In this document: positions 44,597-53,727 of the stretch, piece by piece | Layout of the letters: every line of letters starts with the position of its first letter | Numbering within the stretch: the stretch's first letter is position 1 | Assembly: GCA_964450955.1 (NCBI GenBank) | Contig: CAYVFI010000016.1 | Coordinates: 62,001 to 126,000 of the forward strand | DNA length: 64,000 bases | Source of the DNA: CAYNWT01 sp964450955 | GTDB taxonomy: Bacteria > Planctomycetota > Planctomycetia > Planctomycetales > Planctomycetaceae | Direction of reading: 5' to 3' | Notes under the pieces: model-generated | Databases searched by the model: none | Told to the model about the DNA's origin: nothing | What the model saw: only the letters and a program-made list of their open reading frames with translations | Position numbers and translations under genes: made by a program

Positions 44597-44612
44597 AGCA
44601 AGCGACATACCA
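44597..44612 (-). promoter_or_regulatory. Possible sigma-54 promoter for csrA
   Basis: On the minus strand TGGTATGTCGCTTGCT matches at 8 of 10 fixed bases with a perfect TTGCT box. It is 173 bases from the csrA start, farther than in the other cases, so it would imply a long leader. Confidence 0.4.
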
Positions 44613-44743
44613 TTCGGCAATTCTTGCCGAACACTGTTCAACTCTTTGCCTGCAAAACCACCGACTTCGCCCGTAATTCTTTTTCTGGTATAGGTTTGCG
44701 TTCGCCCGAATGACCGCGGCAGCAACTCACACCGTTGCCACAA

Positions 44744-44781
44744 ACTGGTCGCTGAACGACCTGACTGGTCGCTGATCGACC
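44744..44781 (+). repeat. Tandem 18-bp direct repeats upstream of corA
   Basis: ACTGGTCGCTGAACGACC (44744-44761) and ACTGGTCGCTGATCGACC (44764-44781) differ at one base and are 20 bases apart, two helical turns. A third copy lies at 46414-46430 before the MscS-like gene. They could be operator sites. Confidence 0.55.
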
Positions 44782-44937
44782 ACTAGATTCCGCTTCCGAT
44801 CGGTCAGATCTCGACAACAGTACCCCGGTCGAACTGTACGAACCGCAATATGACGCAGCATGTGGCGCGGTTCGAGACGGTGAGATCGCTTCTACGGTGA
44901 GCTCGGGACTATCACTTCACAAAGGTGGAAGAAGCAA

Positions 44938-46005
44938 GTGGAAGAGACGAGAGTCAGTAGCTCCGGAGTGTTCGAACGCGTTACGGAGCCCGGTGCGATG
45001 CCGGGTACGGTTTTACCTGTTCCCAAGTCGCCCCAACCGAAGCTGCATCTCATGGCCTTCGGCGCGGACGGACTAATTGACGAAATTATCGATTCGGCCC
45101 AACAAATCAAAGAGGTCAGGAGCACCGCACGATTTGTCTGGCTGAATGTCGTTGGCCTTGGTGACGTGTCTGTACTCCGCGAACTCGGAACTTTGTTCGG
45201 TCTTCACCAATTGGCATTGGAAGATGTCACAAACCTGACCCACCGGCCAAAGGTTGAAGACTACGGGGATCACCTTTTCATTGTCGCGAGAATGATCGAG
45301 GATGGTTCAGAACTCAGTTCAGAGCAAATCAGTCTATTTGTCGGAACCGATTTTGTTTTGACCTTCCAGCACGGCCCTAACCGTGATTGCCTCGACCCGG
45401 TCCGGGCAAGACTGCGAGGGAAGGCAAAGATTACTGAACGCACTGCAGACTACCTTGCGTACGCTCTGCTCGACTGCGTGATTGATCATTACTTTCCGGT
45501 TGTCGAAATGCTTGGGGATCGGCTGGATAAAGTCGATGAAATTCTGATGGAGGGCGCGTCCACAGAAATTTCACAGGAACTGCATCAACTTCGAACCGAA
45601 CTGCACGCGGTGCGCAGGCTGGTTAGACCGCATCGTGAGGTGGTTAATCAACTGTTGAGAGATGACAACGAAGTCATCCAGGACACCACCCGCGTGTTCC
45701 TCCGTGATTGTTACGATCACACGCTGCAGCTGGCTGAGACGATTGAAATGTTTCGTGAAGTGTGTGCTGACCTGCGTGACTACCACATGGCACTGGTAAG
45801 CCATCGGTCGAACGAGGTAACGAAAACACTGACAATCATCGCAACGGTATTCATTCCGCTTAGCTTCATTGCCGGGCTTTACGGGATGAACTTTCAACAA
45901 ATGCCAGAGCTAACGTGGCGTTTTGGATACCCGTTTACCCTGGCTTTGATGGCCACCGTGGCCGGCGGTTTGCTGTGGTGGTTTCGGCGTCGCGGCTGGT
46001 TTTGA
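44938..46005 (+). CDS. corA: CorA magnesium/cobalt transporter
   Basis: A 355-residue CorA. The N-terminal cytoplasmic domain (about 35-260) with LNVVGLGDVSVLRELGTLFGLHQLALEDV leads to a long stalk helix and two C-terminal helices. The signature YGMNFQQMPEL lies at the mouth of the pore, and the C-terminus ends in a basic WWFRRRGWF. It imports Mg2+ as a pentamer. It starts with GTG preceded by GGAAGAAG. Two direct repeats lie about 160-190 bases upstream. Confidence 0.95.
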   Translation: MEETRVSSSGVFERVTEPGAMPGTVLPVPKSPQPKLHLMAFGADGLIDEIIDSAQQIKEVRSTARFVWLNVVGLGDVSVLRELGTLFGLHQLALEDVTNLTHRPKVEDYGDHLFIVARMIEDGSELSSEQISLFVGTDFVLTFQHGPNRDCLDPVRARLRGKAKITERTADYLAYALLDCVIDHYFPVVEMLGDRLDKVDEILMEGASTEISQELHQLRTELHAVRRLVRPHREVVNQLLRDDNEVIQDTTRVFLRDCYDHTLQLAETIEMFREVCADLRDYHMALVSHRSNEVTKTLTIIATVFIPLSFIAGLYGMNFQQMPELTWRFGYPFTLALMATVAGGLLWWFRRRGWF

Positions 46006-46458
46006 ACTGGCCGCGCCGTGCCTCAACGATCAAGTCGTGGGACAACAAGATCAATGGGCAGCGCCGGCGATTGGGCAGATATCCGGGTTGCCGCATTGGG
46101 TTCGGACGAGGTTTGAATAGAGACCCTCACCCGATCTTCTGCGACACTGGCGACATAAAAGGCCAGGTCGGGATTGAGACGAACGATCTGATTTTTCGAA
46201 CAAGAGACAGTTTGCATCCGTAGTTCCAATCCATTGGTGTAGAAACGCCCGAGGTGCACCTAACTGGCTTTGATCTTGCACTATGGCGACCAGCTTCAGC
46301 GATTAGTGCGCGTCGTCACTTTTGATCGATGCAATAGCGGTGCCAGCCGGTGATAATTATCAGTGTTCCAGCGTCAGGCTTTTCTACCACCCGGTACAAC
46401 CTGAACACCGGAAATGGTCGCTGACCGACCAAGTGGATCGCTTAGGCTCCAGTGGGTT
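46006..46458. other. Intergenic stretch between corA and MscS-like gene
   Basis: About 450 bases. A minus-strand frame at 46023-46259 has some protein-like composition but no ribosome binding site or recognisable motif, so I leave it uncalled. A copy of the corA direct repeat lies at 46414-46430. Confidence 0.4.
46414..46430 (+). repeat. Third copy of the corA-upstream repeat
   Basis: ATGGTCGCTGACCGACC shares TGGTCGCTGA-N-CGACC with the tandem copies at 44744-44781. It ends 28 bases before the preferred start of the MscS-like gene. Confidence 0.5.
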
Positions 46459-49400
46459 ATGGAATGGAGAAGTGCTTTGACGAATAACCAGCTTCACACG
46501 GTGTGGACGTTCATCTGTGTCATAACGGGAATCGTGTACGCACCACATGTTCGCGCACAAGAAGATCAAAAGACAGCGACGCCTCCATCCGCGCAGCTTT
46601 CGCTTGAACAAGTTGAGTCTCGCCTGGAATCTCTGGCCAAAGCGACTGACCTCGACGAGGCCACTCGCAGGCGGCAGACTCAGCTACTAACCGAGGCAAT
46701 CAAATCGCTTCAGACCGAACGGAAGTTGCTGGCCGACATAAAGCGACTGACCGAGTCTGTTGCGACCGCTGAAGAGGACCTCAAAACTTTACAATCAAAA
46801 CTTGGTGAGACGGCGTCCGAACAGGTGGTGCCGGAGAACGGACTGGAACTCGCCGCCGCCCAGCAAAGACTTGCAGATCGCGAAACGGAGTTGCTTAAGC
46901 TGGAAAAAGAACTCGCTGCCCTGAATGTGGAAATCAATCGTCGAGCGGCCCGCCGCGCTGAAATTCCTCAACGGCTAAGTGAGATTCAGGCTGAGATTCA
47001 AAAACGGGGGACCGTGAGTGACTTGCCGGAAACCGGCGAGGACACCGCTGTACTTTGGCAAGCCAGAAGCCGCGCGCTGAAGGCTGAGATGGCGTTCCTT
47101 GAACAAGAACTGCCAGCTTACAACGCGACCGACCCGGTGTTACTTGCCCAGCGTGATGTTGTCGCCGGCAGGATTGTTCGCCTGAAGCGAACAGTCGACA
47201 TGTGGCGCGAGTTCACCGCAGAACTTCGGCGATCAGAAGCAGAGAAGTTTCAACGGCAGGCTGAGCGTCGCGTTTCTGAGGTTCATGAATCTGTTCGCCC
47301 GCTTGCCGAGCAAGTCGCAAAGCTGGCGAAACAGCTGGTTTCAGAACGAAAAAAACTAGGCGATCAAATAGCGAAAGTTGAATCCACGACACGCGACATG
47401 CAACTCCAACGTCTGCAACTGAAGCGAGAATACGACGAACTGACAGCTCGCGCGGAAGCGGTTGGCTTTACGAACTCAGTCGGACTTCTGCTCCGCCGGC
47501 AAAGATCGTCCCTGCCAGACCTAAGTGAGTTAGACCGCAACCTGGCCGCCCGTCAGTCATTGATTGGTAAAACGCATGTGAAACGCATCGAGTACCAGCA
47601 TCAACGACCTGTGGCTGACCAGTTAGAAATGGAAGTCGAGAAGTATCTCGAAAAGGCGAAGCCAGATGGGAATGCAGCAACTGAAGTCGCCGATGACTTT
47701 CGACAGATCCTGCGTGATCGATCACAGTATTTAGACGGGGTGATATCTGACCTTGGCAACGTCATTGACAAATTGACGTTACTTGACGGCGAAGAACGAC
47801 TCCTGTTTTCACAAACTCAGGAGCAGTCCGCATACATCGCTGAACATGTTTTGTGGGTGCGAGGTTCGGCCCCCATCAGTCGTGAGACTCCGCAGGAAGT
47901 CTGGGCAGCGTGGGAATGGACAACGCGCACTTTGGGTGTCGCGTTATCAAATCTCGCGCGCGATGCTCGCAAATATACTCTGCTGTGGTGCAGCGCGGCT
48001 CTATGCCTGATTGTCTTCATAGTACTGCGGTTTCGACATCGCAGCGTGATGTCAGGTTTGGCGGATATCGCAGCCCGTCGTAGCACCACATCAATGCGAC
48101 CAACCTTGTTAGCGGCTCTCCTCACGACAATCTTTGCGGCCGTTGGACCGCTGGTATTCCTGTTTCTGTCGTGGCGGTTGCAGTTAACAGAGGACGCAAG
48201 TTCTGCAACGCGAGCCGTTGCTAAAGCACTGACAAGTACAGCCGCACTGTGGCTTTTGTTTGATGCCCTACGCCGATTGTGCCGCCCAAAAGGTCTCGCC
48301 GGAGCGCACTTCGAATGGCCGGCTCGATCGATTGATTCTTTCAGGGCGATGGTTTACGCCGCGATGTGGTTTTGTGTTCCGTTATCGTTTCTTGTCGTGC
48401 TGACGGGACGTTCGGGCAATGACTTATTCTACGCGTCACTGGGCCGACTCGCCCTCGTCGGCGCTTTGGCTGGTTTCTCATGGAGGCAGTACCGACTACT
48501 CCGCCCGAACGGTCGGGTCATGACTGAAGCGACTGCAGCCGCGCCCGATAGTTGGTTTGTCCGGCTTCGTTACTTATACCCGCTATCAGTCTTAATCCCG
48601 CTGGGACTCGCCGGGCTTGCGCTTTCAGGCTACTTATTCGCGGCCGAGCAACTTTCCATTCGGCTTGTTAAGACAGTTTGGATTGGGGCGGGAACCCTGG
48701 TGGTCATCGCTCTGCTACGAAGATGGCAACGGCTGACTTATCGTGCGTTAGCCATGCAACAGGCCCGCGACCGCCGAACTGCACTCTTGCAGGAGGCCGA
48801 AGAAAAGGGCAACGTCGCAGAAGTCGAAGTGGCAACGGCTACCTTTGAGGAAGAAGCCGCCACGCTGTCGGACAGTAACCAGCAAACTCGAAAACTAATT
48901 GGTTGGGTCTGCACTATCGTGGCGCTTGTTGGCGTCGCCTGGTTGTGGTCGGACGTGCTGCCTGCGCTAAATTCTGTCCAAAACATGAAGCTTTGGAAGA
49001 ACTCACTGGCCGATTCGACCGCTTCCGAACTCGAACGATGGGTCAAGCTGGGCGACGTTGGTCTGGCTGTTGCTCTGGTGCTTTTAACAATTGGTTGTGC
49101 TCGAAACATACCCGGCGTTTTGGAATTTGCTGTGCTTCAACGGCTGCCGCTGGATGCCGGGTCTCGCTACGCGATCAGCAATGTATTTCGATACTGTCTG
49201 GTTGTGATTGGCGCGGTCGTTGCGTTTCGGTTTATTGGAATTGGTTGGGCAAACGTGCAATGGCTGGTCGCTGCAATCACAGTCGGCCTTGGCTTTGGTC
49301 TTCAGGAAATCTTTGCCAACTTTGTCTCAGGACTGATCCTGTTGTTCGAACGCCCAATCCGAGTCGGCGATACGATTACAGTTGGTAATATCACGGGCAC

Positions 49401-49893
49401 TGTTACGAAGATTCGAATCCGCGCGACGACCATTATTGATTGGGACCGTAAGGAACTGGTGGTTCCGAACAGAGAGTTTGTGACCGGGCAGCTTGTTAAC
49501 TGGACGCTGACTGATCAGGTCCTGCGAGTTGTTATCGAGGTCGGCATTGCTTACGGATCTGATACGGAGCTGGCAACAAAGCTGCTGTACGAAGTCGCTC
49601 GTGCAAACGCCGATGTTTTGGATGAACCGCCGCCACGCGTCGTCTTCCACAGCTTTGGTGACAGCACTCTTGATTTTCGACTTAAAATCTTTGTAAACAC
49701 CCTGACGAAATTTGTCACGATTCGCCACTCGATAAACACAGAAATCGACAAGGCCTTCCGTCGAAACAATATCGAGATCGCATTCCCACAACGTGACCTG
49801 CACCTGCGCACTTCGGACGTAGAACTTGTGCCCAGATCGGCCAGAACAGACCTCCAGTTGCATCAATCAGACACACCGCCATTCGATTCCTGA
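46459..49893 (+). CDS. Large MscS-family channel (MscK/YbdG/MscM-like)
   Basis: A 1144-residue protein. A signal peptide ending near APHVRAQ is followed by a long periplasmic coiled-coil region (about 40-470), around eleven transmembrane helices, and a C-terminal MscS core. The pore helix region reads WLVAAITVGLGFGLQEIFANFVSGL and the beta domain RPIRVGDTITVGNITGTVTKI, followed by the alpha-beta cage. The layout matches MscK/MscM of Gram-negative bacteria, which open under osmotic downshock. I prefer the ATG at 46459; an ATG at 46414 overlaps the repeat. Confidence 0.92.
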   Translation: MEWRSALTNNQLHTVWTFICVITGIVYAPHVRAQEDQKTATPPSAQLSLEQVESRLESLAKATDLDEATRRRQTQLLTEAIKSLQTERKLLADIKRLTESVATAEEDLKTLQSKLGETASEQVVPENGLELAAAQQRLADRETELLKLEKELAALNVEINRRAARRAEIPQRLSEIQAEIQKRGTVSDLPETGEDTAVLWQARSRALKAEMAFLEQELPAYNATDPVLLAQRDVVAGRIVRLKRTVDMWREFTAELRRSEAEKFQRQAERRVSEVHESVRPLAEQVAKLAKQLVSERKKLGDQIAKVESTTRDMQLQRLQLKREYDELTARAEAVGFTNSVGLLLRRQRSSLPDLSELDRNLAARQSLIGKTHVKRIEYQHQRPVADQLEMEVEKYLEKAKPDGNAATEVADDFRQILRDRSQYLDGVISDLGNVIDKLTLLDGEERLLFSQTQEQSAYIAEHVLWVRGSAPISRETPQEVWAAWEWTTRTLGVALSNLARDARKYTLLWCSAALCLIVFIVLRFRHRSVMSGLADIAARRSTTSMRPTLLAALLTTIFAAVGPLVFLFLSWRLQLTEDASSATRAVAKALTSTAALWLLFDALRRLCRPKGLAGAHFEWPARSIDSFRAMVYAAMWFCVPLSFLVVLTGRSGNDLFYASLGRLALVGALAGFSWRQYRLLRPNGRVMTEATAAAPDSWFVRLRYLYPLSVLIPLGLAGLALSGYLFAAEQLSIRLVKTVWIGAGTLVVIALLRRWQRLTYRALAMQQARDRRTALLQEAEEKGNVAEVEVATATFEEEAATLSDSNQQTRKLIGWVCTIVALVGVAWLWSDVLPALNSVQNMKLWKNSLADSTASELERWVKLGDVGLAVALVLLTIGCARNIPGVLEFAVLQRLPLDAGSRYAISNVFRYCLVVIGAVVAFRFIGIGWANVQWLVAAITVGLGFGLQEIFANFVSGLILLFERPIRVGDTITVGNITGTVTKIRIRATTIIDWDRKELVVPNREFVTGQLVNWTLTDQVLRVVIEVGIAYGSDTELATKLLYEVARANADVLDEPPPRVVFHSFGDSTLDFRLKIFVNTLTKFVTIRHSINTEIDKAFRRNNIEIAFPQRDLHLRTSDVELVPRSARTDLQLHQSDTPPFDS

Positions 49894-49909
49894 ATGACAT
49901 CCGGCACTT

Positions 49910-49925
49910 CGGCACGCAAGCTGCA
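49910..49925 (+). promoter_or_regulatory. Putative sigma-54 promoter for small membrane protein
   Basis: CGGCACGCAAGCTGCA matches at 8 of 10 fixed bases, 36 bases before the ATG at 49961. It lies just after the MscS-like stop. Confidence 0.5.
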
Positions 49926-49960
49926 TCTCCTGATGACACTGGAATCCAATTGGAGAGGTC

Positions 49961-50203
49961 ATGAATAAGCGCTACATTATTTTGGGCGTCATGATTGCCG
50001 CTACGATGGCATCGTCTGTTGCTTCGGCAATGCTTGGTTCATACGGCTACACTGCCGCTGCGCACCGGCTACGCCAGGTTGTCAGTGGCTTGACGGTCGG
50101 TATCGTTGTCTTCGCCCCACTATTGGCATTGTGGACGGTCGCAGCCTCACGAACCAGGCGGCTTGACGAACCTGATCCGCGGGGCGGCAGCAGATCAGTG
50201 TGA
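49961..50203 (+). CDS. Small membrane protein
   Basis: An 80-residue protein with two predicted helices (YIILGVMIAATMASSVASAM and LTVGIVVFAPLLALWTVAA) and a polar Arg/Asp/Gly tail. TTGGAGAGG gives a clear ribosome binding site. No family is recognised. It is convergent with the receiver gene at 50252. Confidence 0.72.
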   Translation: MNKRYIILGVMIAATMASSVASAMLGSYGYTAAAHRLRQVVSGLTVGIVVFAPLLALWTVAASRTRRLDEPDPRGGSRSV

Positions 50204-50251
50204 TCTCTCAGCAACCAAAACGCTGATGGCCGTTCACACCATCGCAAGCCG

Positions 50252-50641
50252 CTAATCGTCCGCTGGCAACATCTCTTTGACAGCCTCCAGAAGTTCGCTC
50301 ACGGCGACAGGCTTAACAAACGTCCTCGCGCCGTAAGAACTGGCGTGTTGGAGCACATTCAGTGACGGGTGTGCTCCGCTAATCGCAATCATTCCGCAGT
50401 TTGCGTTCGGAGAAAGTGCGATGGTCGAGAGCAAAGTCAGCCCTCCGATTCTTTCGAGCTCTTGCTCCGTCTTGCGTATAAGTATGTCTGAGATGACCAG
50501 ATTGGGTTGTTCATCGGTGAATAGTCTGATCGCCTCTTCACCACTGCGGGTATGCACAACAATGTAGCCAAGTTCCTCCAATTCGGATTTCCAAAACATC
50601 GCGAGGTCGAAGTCATCTTCGAGGATTAGAATCTTCTGCAC
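50252..50641 (-). CDS. Stand-alone receiver-domain response regulator
   Basis: A 129-residue single REC domain. It has the acidic cluster ILEDD near residue 7, the phosphoacceptor Asp in LVISDILIRKTEQ, and the conserved Lys in ARTFVKPVA. It lacks an output domain, so it would act by protein contact or as a phosphate sink. It starts with GTG one base after the stop of the phytochrome kinase gene, so it is the last gene of that operon and a likely target of its kinases. Confidence 0.9.
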   Translation of the reverse strand: MQKILILEDDFDLAMFWKSELEELGYIVVHTRSGEEAIRLFTDEQPNLVISDILIRKTEQELERIGGLTLLSTIALSPNANCGMIAISGAHPSLNVLQHASSYGARTFVKPVAVSELLEAVKEMLPADD

Positions 50642-50642
50642 G

Positions 50643-53150
50643 TTACTTCTCCGTCACCTTCCGAATTGCTGCTTTAAGCCCAGCCTGATCCACAGGTTTG
50701 CGAAGTCGTTGCGCATGTTTGAGGTTCTCTGGCAGGTCAGATTTTGAGTCATACCCGCTAACAAAAATAATTGGTACATCTGCCGCGATAAACTTTTCGG
50801 CCAGCGCGAAGCTTGTTTCGCCGCCAAGATCAATGTCCAGGATAGCAATGTCCGATTCAAGTGATGACGGATGGCTTAGGCATTCTTTGACGCCGGAGAA
50901 AGCCCGCACTTTTTCGAAGCCAATTTCCACCAGAAGCGATTCCATTTCCATGGCGATCACCATGTTGTCTTCGACGACAACCGCGCTATTTCGCTGGATT
51001 TCAACGCTGGATTCACTGACGTCGGGCGTTTCTGCAACAACCGATGGCAGCGTTTCCACCGCATCGTTTGGCATCCAGAAACGCACTTTCAGACCGTCTT
51101 CCGCAAACTCCATCGTACAGTCGCCGTTGCATTCGTAAGGAACCGCCCTGCGAATCAGGCTAAGCCCGAATCCGTGACTGTCCGGGCTCGAAAGAGTGCC
51201 TTCAATTTCTTCAGACCACAGCAGGCAAAGCCCACCGGATTCTCGCTTCCACTTCACCGTAAGCTTCCGACCGCGATCCGAAAGCGCCCCATGTTTTGCA
51301 GCGTTAGTGACCAATTCATGAAGGACCAGTGCCATCATGGGAGAAACAGATGCAGTCAGGCCAATGGGTGGGCCACTAATTTCGACGTCATACTTCCCAC
51401 TTGAGGTAAACGGCAACAATTCCTTGCGAATAAGTTCCTCAAGTCGTGCCCATTGCAGACCGCTACCCCCAATCAAGTCATGTGCCGATGACAATGCCAT
51501 GATTCGCTTCTCAAGCGACGCTGCGTAGTGGTCTAACGATTCCGTTGAGGCTCGAGTTTGCCGAGTGATCGATCGCACAAGGGCCAGTATATTCTTTACG
51601 CGATGATTCAGTTCGGCAATCAGCAAGTCACGATGCGCCATTTGTCGTCGGAGTTCGTGAGCGGTCTCGTCCTTCGTCAATTCGTGTCGGTCACGCAGGA
51701 TCGCTCGAATGGACATTGCGACTTCAAGCGTGAGTTTCTGCCAGGGCGCGCAGCGTCCGGCGACACTTTCCTGATACTCAGCAAATGATGCTCTTGGGTG
51801 AAGACGAGGACCGTTTGGGCCATACTCGATCTTTTTTTCTTTCGCGCCGGCCCAGCGAACTTGTTCAACAATTTCGTTTCTAAAGAACGCGATGTAAACA
51901 GAGTTCTGTTTTAGCTCCATTAACAATGCACCAGCCGACTGCATCTGTTCTTCGGCCTGAAGCCCGTCGATTGCGGCGAAGCTTTCAATGGAAACGACGT
52001 CTTCGTTGACTACTGAAAGCAGGCGTCTTGCGAAGTCCTCGCTGGGCGTTTCACCGCGAGCAAAAAACTGCTCCTTCATGATCAGCACGGCACCATCGGC
52101 CTCAAGCGTGCTCGTGAACTCGTCAGCGAAGCCCTCAAACAGATCCGGCAAAGTATCCAGCTTCGTGTCCTGTACTGACCGCAGAATCGAGTCCGTCTGC
52201 TTGCGCGCATCCAGTGATTCTTTTTCAATGCGCTGCTGAACCTGCATTGAAACCAGATGACCCAGCAGTTCTACGATTGAACGCTGGTCGGGCGTTAATC
52301 GGAACGGCCGGTCGTTGTGGAAGGCGAACAGCCCCCACAATCCGCCTCGCACGATGATCGATGTCGACATGGTCGAACTGACCCCCATGTTCTTGAGATA
52401 CTCGACGTGAATCGGCGAGATGCCGCGCGTGTGGCAGTGCGACATATTTAGCGGTTCTTCGGTCAGACCCACGACGTTCACATGCGGATCGTGAATATCC
52501 ACGCAGATGCGAAACGGGACACGGACCATAAGGTCACGGACCTGCGACGGGATATCCGAAGCCGGATAACGCAAGCCAAGAAACGGTTCGAGCCCGGGAC
52601 TGCAGGCCTCAGAGACGACCTCGCCTGCCCCGGAATGCAGAAACTTGTAGGCCATTACTCGATCGAAACCGGTGAGTTTCCGCAGCGCTTTGACCGCTGA
52701 ATCAAGCAGACTGGACAGATCCGTCGTGGTCTCGATACGGGACAGTAGCGAACGAACTCGTGTCACTGGCGTCACCTTACCGACAGGTATTTCCTGGATC
52801 GGTTCTAGTTCAACAATCGCTGTTCCACCCGTGATCACCGCAGAGACGTCTGCCTGTTGGGAACCTAGCTTGAACTGCCCGACCCGTTCTCGTTGGTCAG
52901 CAATCGTCGGCAGACCAAGCGCACCGCGCACTGCGTGAATGAAATCACGGTTCCCGGACACATCGTCGAAGCTTGTGCCAAGGCAATTGGTTTTAAGTTC
53001 AGCAAACATCGTTGGCAGGTTTTCGCTGACGTAGGTAATCTGCGCCGTGGCAGTGTCGAAGCCAATCAGCGATCCAAACGTTTGGATACGTCCCGGGATG
53101 TGTACTGGTTCGCTTTCGCAGTTGGAAATCGCGACGTCTTCAGGATTCAC
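50643..53150 (-). CDS. bphP: Bacteriophytochrome HWE-type histidine kinase with receiver
   Basis: An 835-residue red/far-red photoreceptor. The PAS domain has C11 before EPVHIPGRIQ, the biliverdin attachment site of bacteriophytochromes. GAF (about 135-310) has PASDIP (196-201) and H248 in ISPIHVEYLKNMGV. PHY (about 320-500) has tongue motifs RWAG and PRASF. An HWE/HisKA_2 domain (H516 in ELNHRVKN), an HATPase domain and a C-terminal REC (AILDIDLGGETSF) follow. It starts with GTG overlapping the heme oxygenase gene by 11 bases, so chromophore supply and receptor are translated together. Confidence 0.95.
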   Translation of the reverse strand: MNPEDVAISNCESEPVHIPGRIQTFGSLIGFDTATAQITYVSENLPTMFAELKTNCLGTSFDDVSGNRDFIHAVRGALGLPTIADQRERVGQFKLGSQQADVSAVITGGTAIVELEPIQEIPVGKVTPVTRVRSLLSRIETTTDLSSLLDSAVKALRKLTGFDRVMAYKFLHSGAGEVVSEACSPGLEPFLGLRYPASDIPSQVRDLMVRVPFRICVDIHDPHVNVVGLTEEPLNMSHCHTRGISPIHVEYLKNMGVSSTMSTSIIVRGGLWGLFAFHNDRPFRLTPDQRSIVELLGHLVSMQVQQRIEKESLDARKQTDSILRSVQDTKLDTLPDLFEGFADEFTSTLEADGAVLIMKEQFFARGETPSEDFARRLLSVVNEDVVSIESFAAIDGLQAEEQMQSAGALLMELKQNSVYIAFFRNEIVEQVRWAGAKEKKIEYGPNGPRLHPRASFAEYQESVAGRCAPWQKLTLEVAMSIRAILRDRHELTKDETAHELRRQMAHRDLLIAELNHRVKNILALVRSITRQTRASTESLDHYAASLEKRIMALSSAHDLIGGSGLQWARLEELIRKELLPFTSSGKYDVEISGPPIGLTASVSPMMALVLHELVTNAAKHGALSDRGRKLTVKWKRESGGLCLLWSEEIEGTLSSPDSHGFGLSLIRRAVPYECNGDCTMEFAEDGLKVRFWMPNDAVETLPSVVAETPDVSESSVEIQRNSAVVVEDNMVIAMEMESLLVEIGFEKVRAFSGVKECLSHPSSLESDIAILDIDLGGETSFALAEKFIAADVPIIFVSGYDSKSDLPENLKHAQRLRKPVDQAGLKAAIRKVTEK

Positions 53151-53724
53151 TCATTCGCTCCATCAGCAAAACCGCTTGGCTATAAATTGCATCGGCATGT
53201 TCGAAGACTGACATCGCGGCCGAAACAACCGATGATGAATCATCCGTGACCTGGCCCAGTGCTTCAGCAAAAGCGGGCCAGCGGGTTGTCGCTTCCTCAG
53301 CTGCCGCGGTCAGAAAGCACAACGGCGAGTCTTGACCCAATGATGCTTTCGCACGCTTAATCAGGACACGAGTCCCCATTGCTGATCCTTCCAGAACGTA
53401 CGCTCGCCCCCAATGTTCGGCTGAAGTTTGCGGTGCCGAGCCCGCATCAGGGTCGCAAGACGGCGGAAGTACCCCACCGCATTTTGCGAGTGAGGACAGG
53501 TCCCGATCCAGCCTCTCAATCGTTGCATGCGCATTCGCTGCCAGCCCGATTTGCTGCGCGCACCAATCGAGACTAACGGCGTTCGCCTGAAACAGTTCGC
53601 GCATTCCCGATAGGTAGAGGCTGTAGGCAGTCGTTGAATCGAACGGGGCAAGTTTTCCTACAGTTGCGTCCAGGGCCGCATGTTTGTCCCGCGTGTCTGA
53701 TCGCAGCATGTCTCGAAGATTCAT
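53140..53724 (-). CDS. bphO: BphO-type heme oxygenase
   Basis: A 194-residue helical protein of the bacterial heme oxygenase family. The N-terminal LRSDTRDKHAALD contains the proximal heme ligand H15, and RAYVLEGSAMGTRVL is the Gly-containing distal helix. It opens heme to biliverdin, the chromophore of the adjacent bacteriophytochrome, plus CO and iron. It starts three bases after the stop of the CheB/CheR kinase gene. Confidence 0.92.
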   Translation of the reverse strand: MNLRDMLRSDTRDKHAALDATVGKLAPFDSTTAYSLYLSGMRELFQANAVSLDWCAQQIGLAANAHATIERLDRDLSSLAKCGGVLPPSCDPDAGSAPQTSAEHWGRAYVLEGSAMGTRVLIKRAKASLGQDSPLCFLTAAAEEATTRWPAFAEALGQVTDDSSSVVSAAMSVFEHADAIYSQAVLLMERMSES

Positions 53725-53727
53725 CCG

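Noticed and set aside
46023..46259. Minus-strand 78-codon frame between corA and the MscS-like gene.
   Set aside because: Part of it reads like a protein, but there is no binding site, promoter or known motif.
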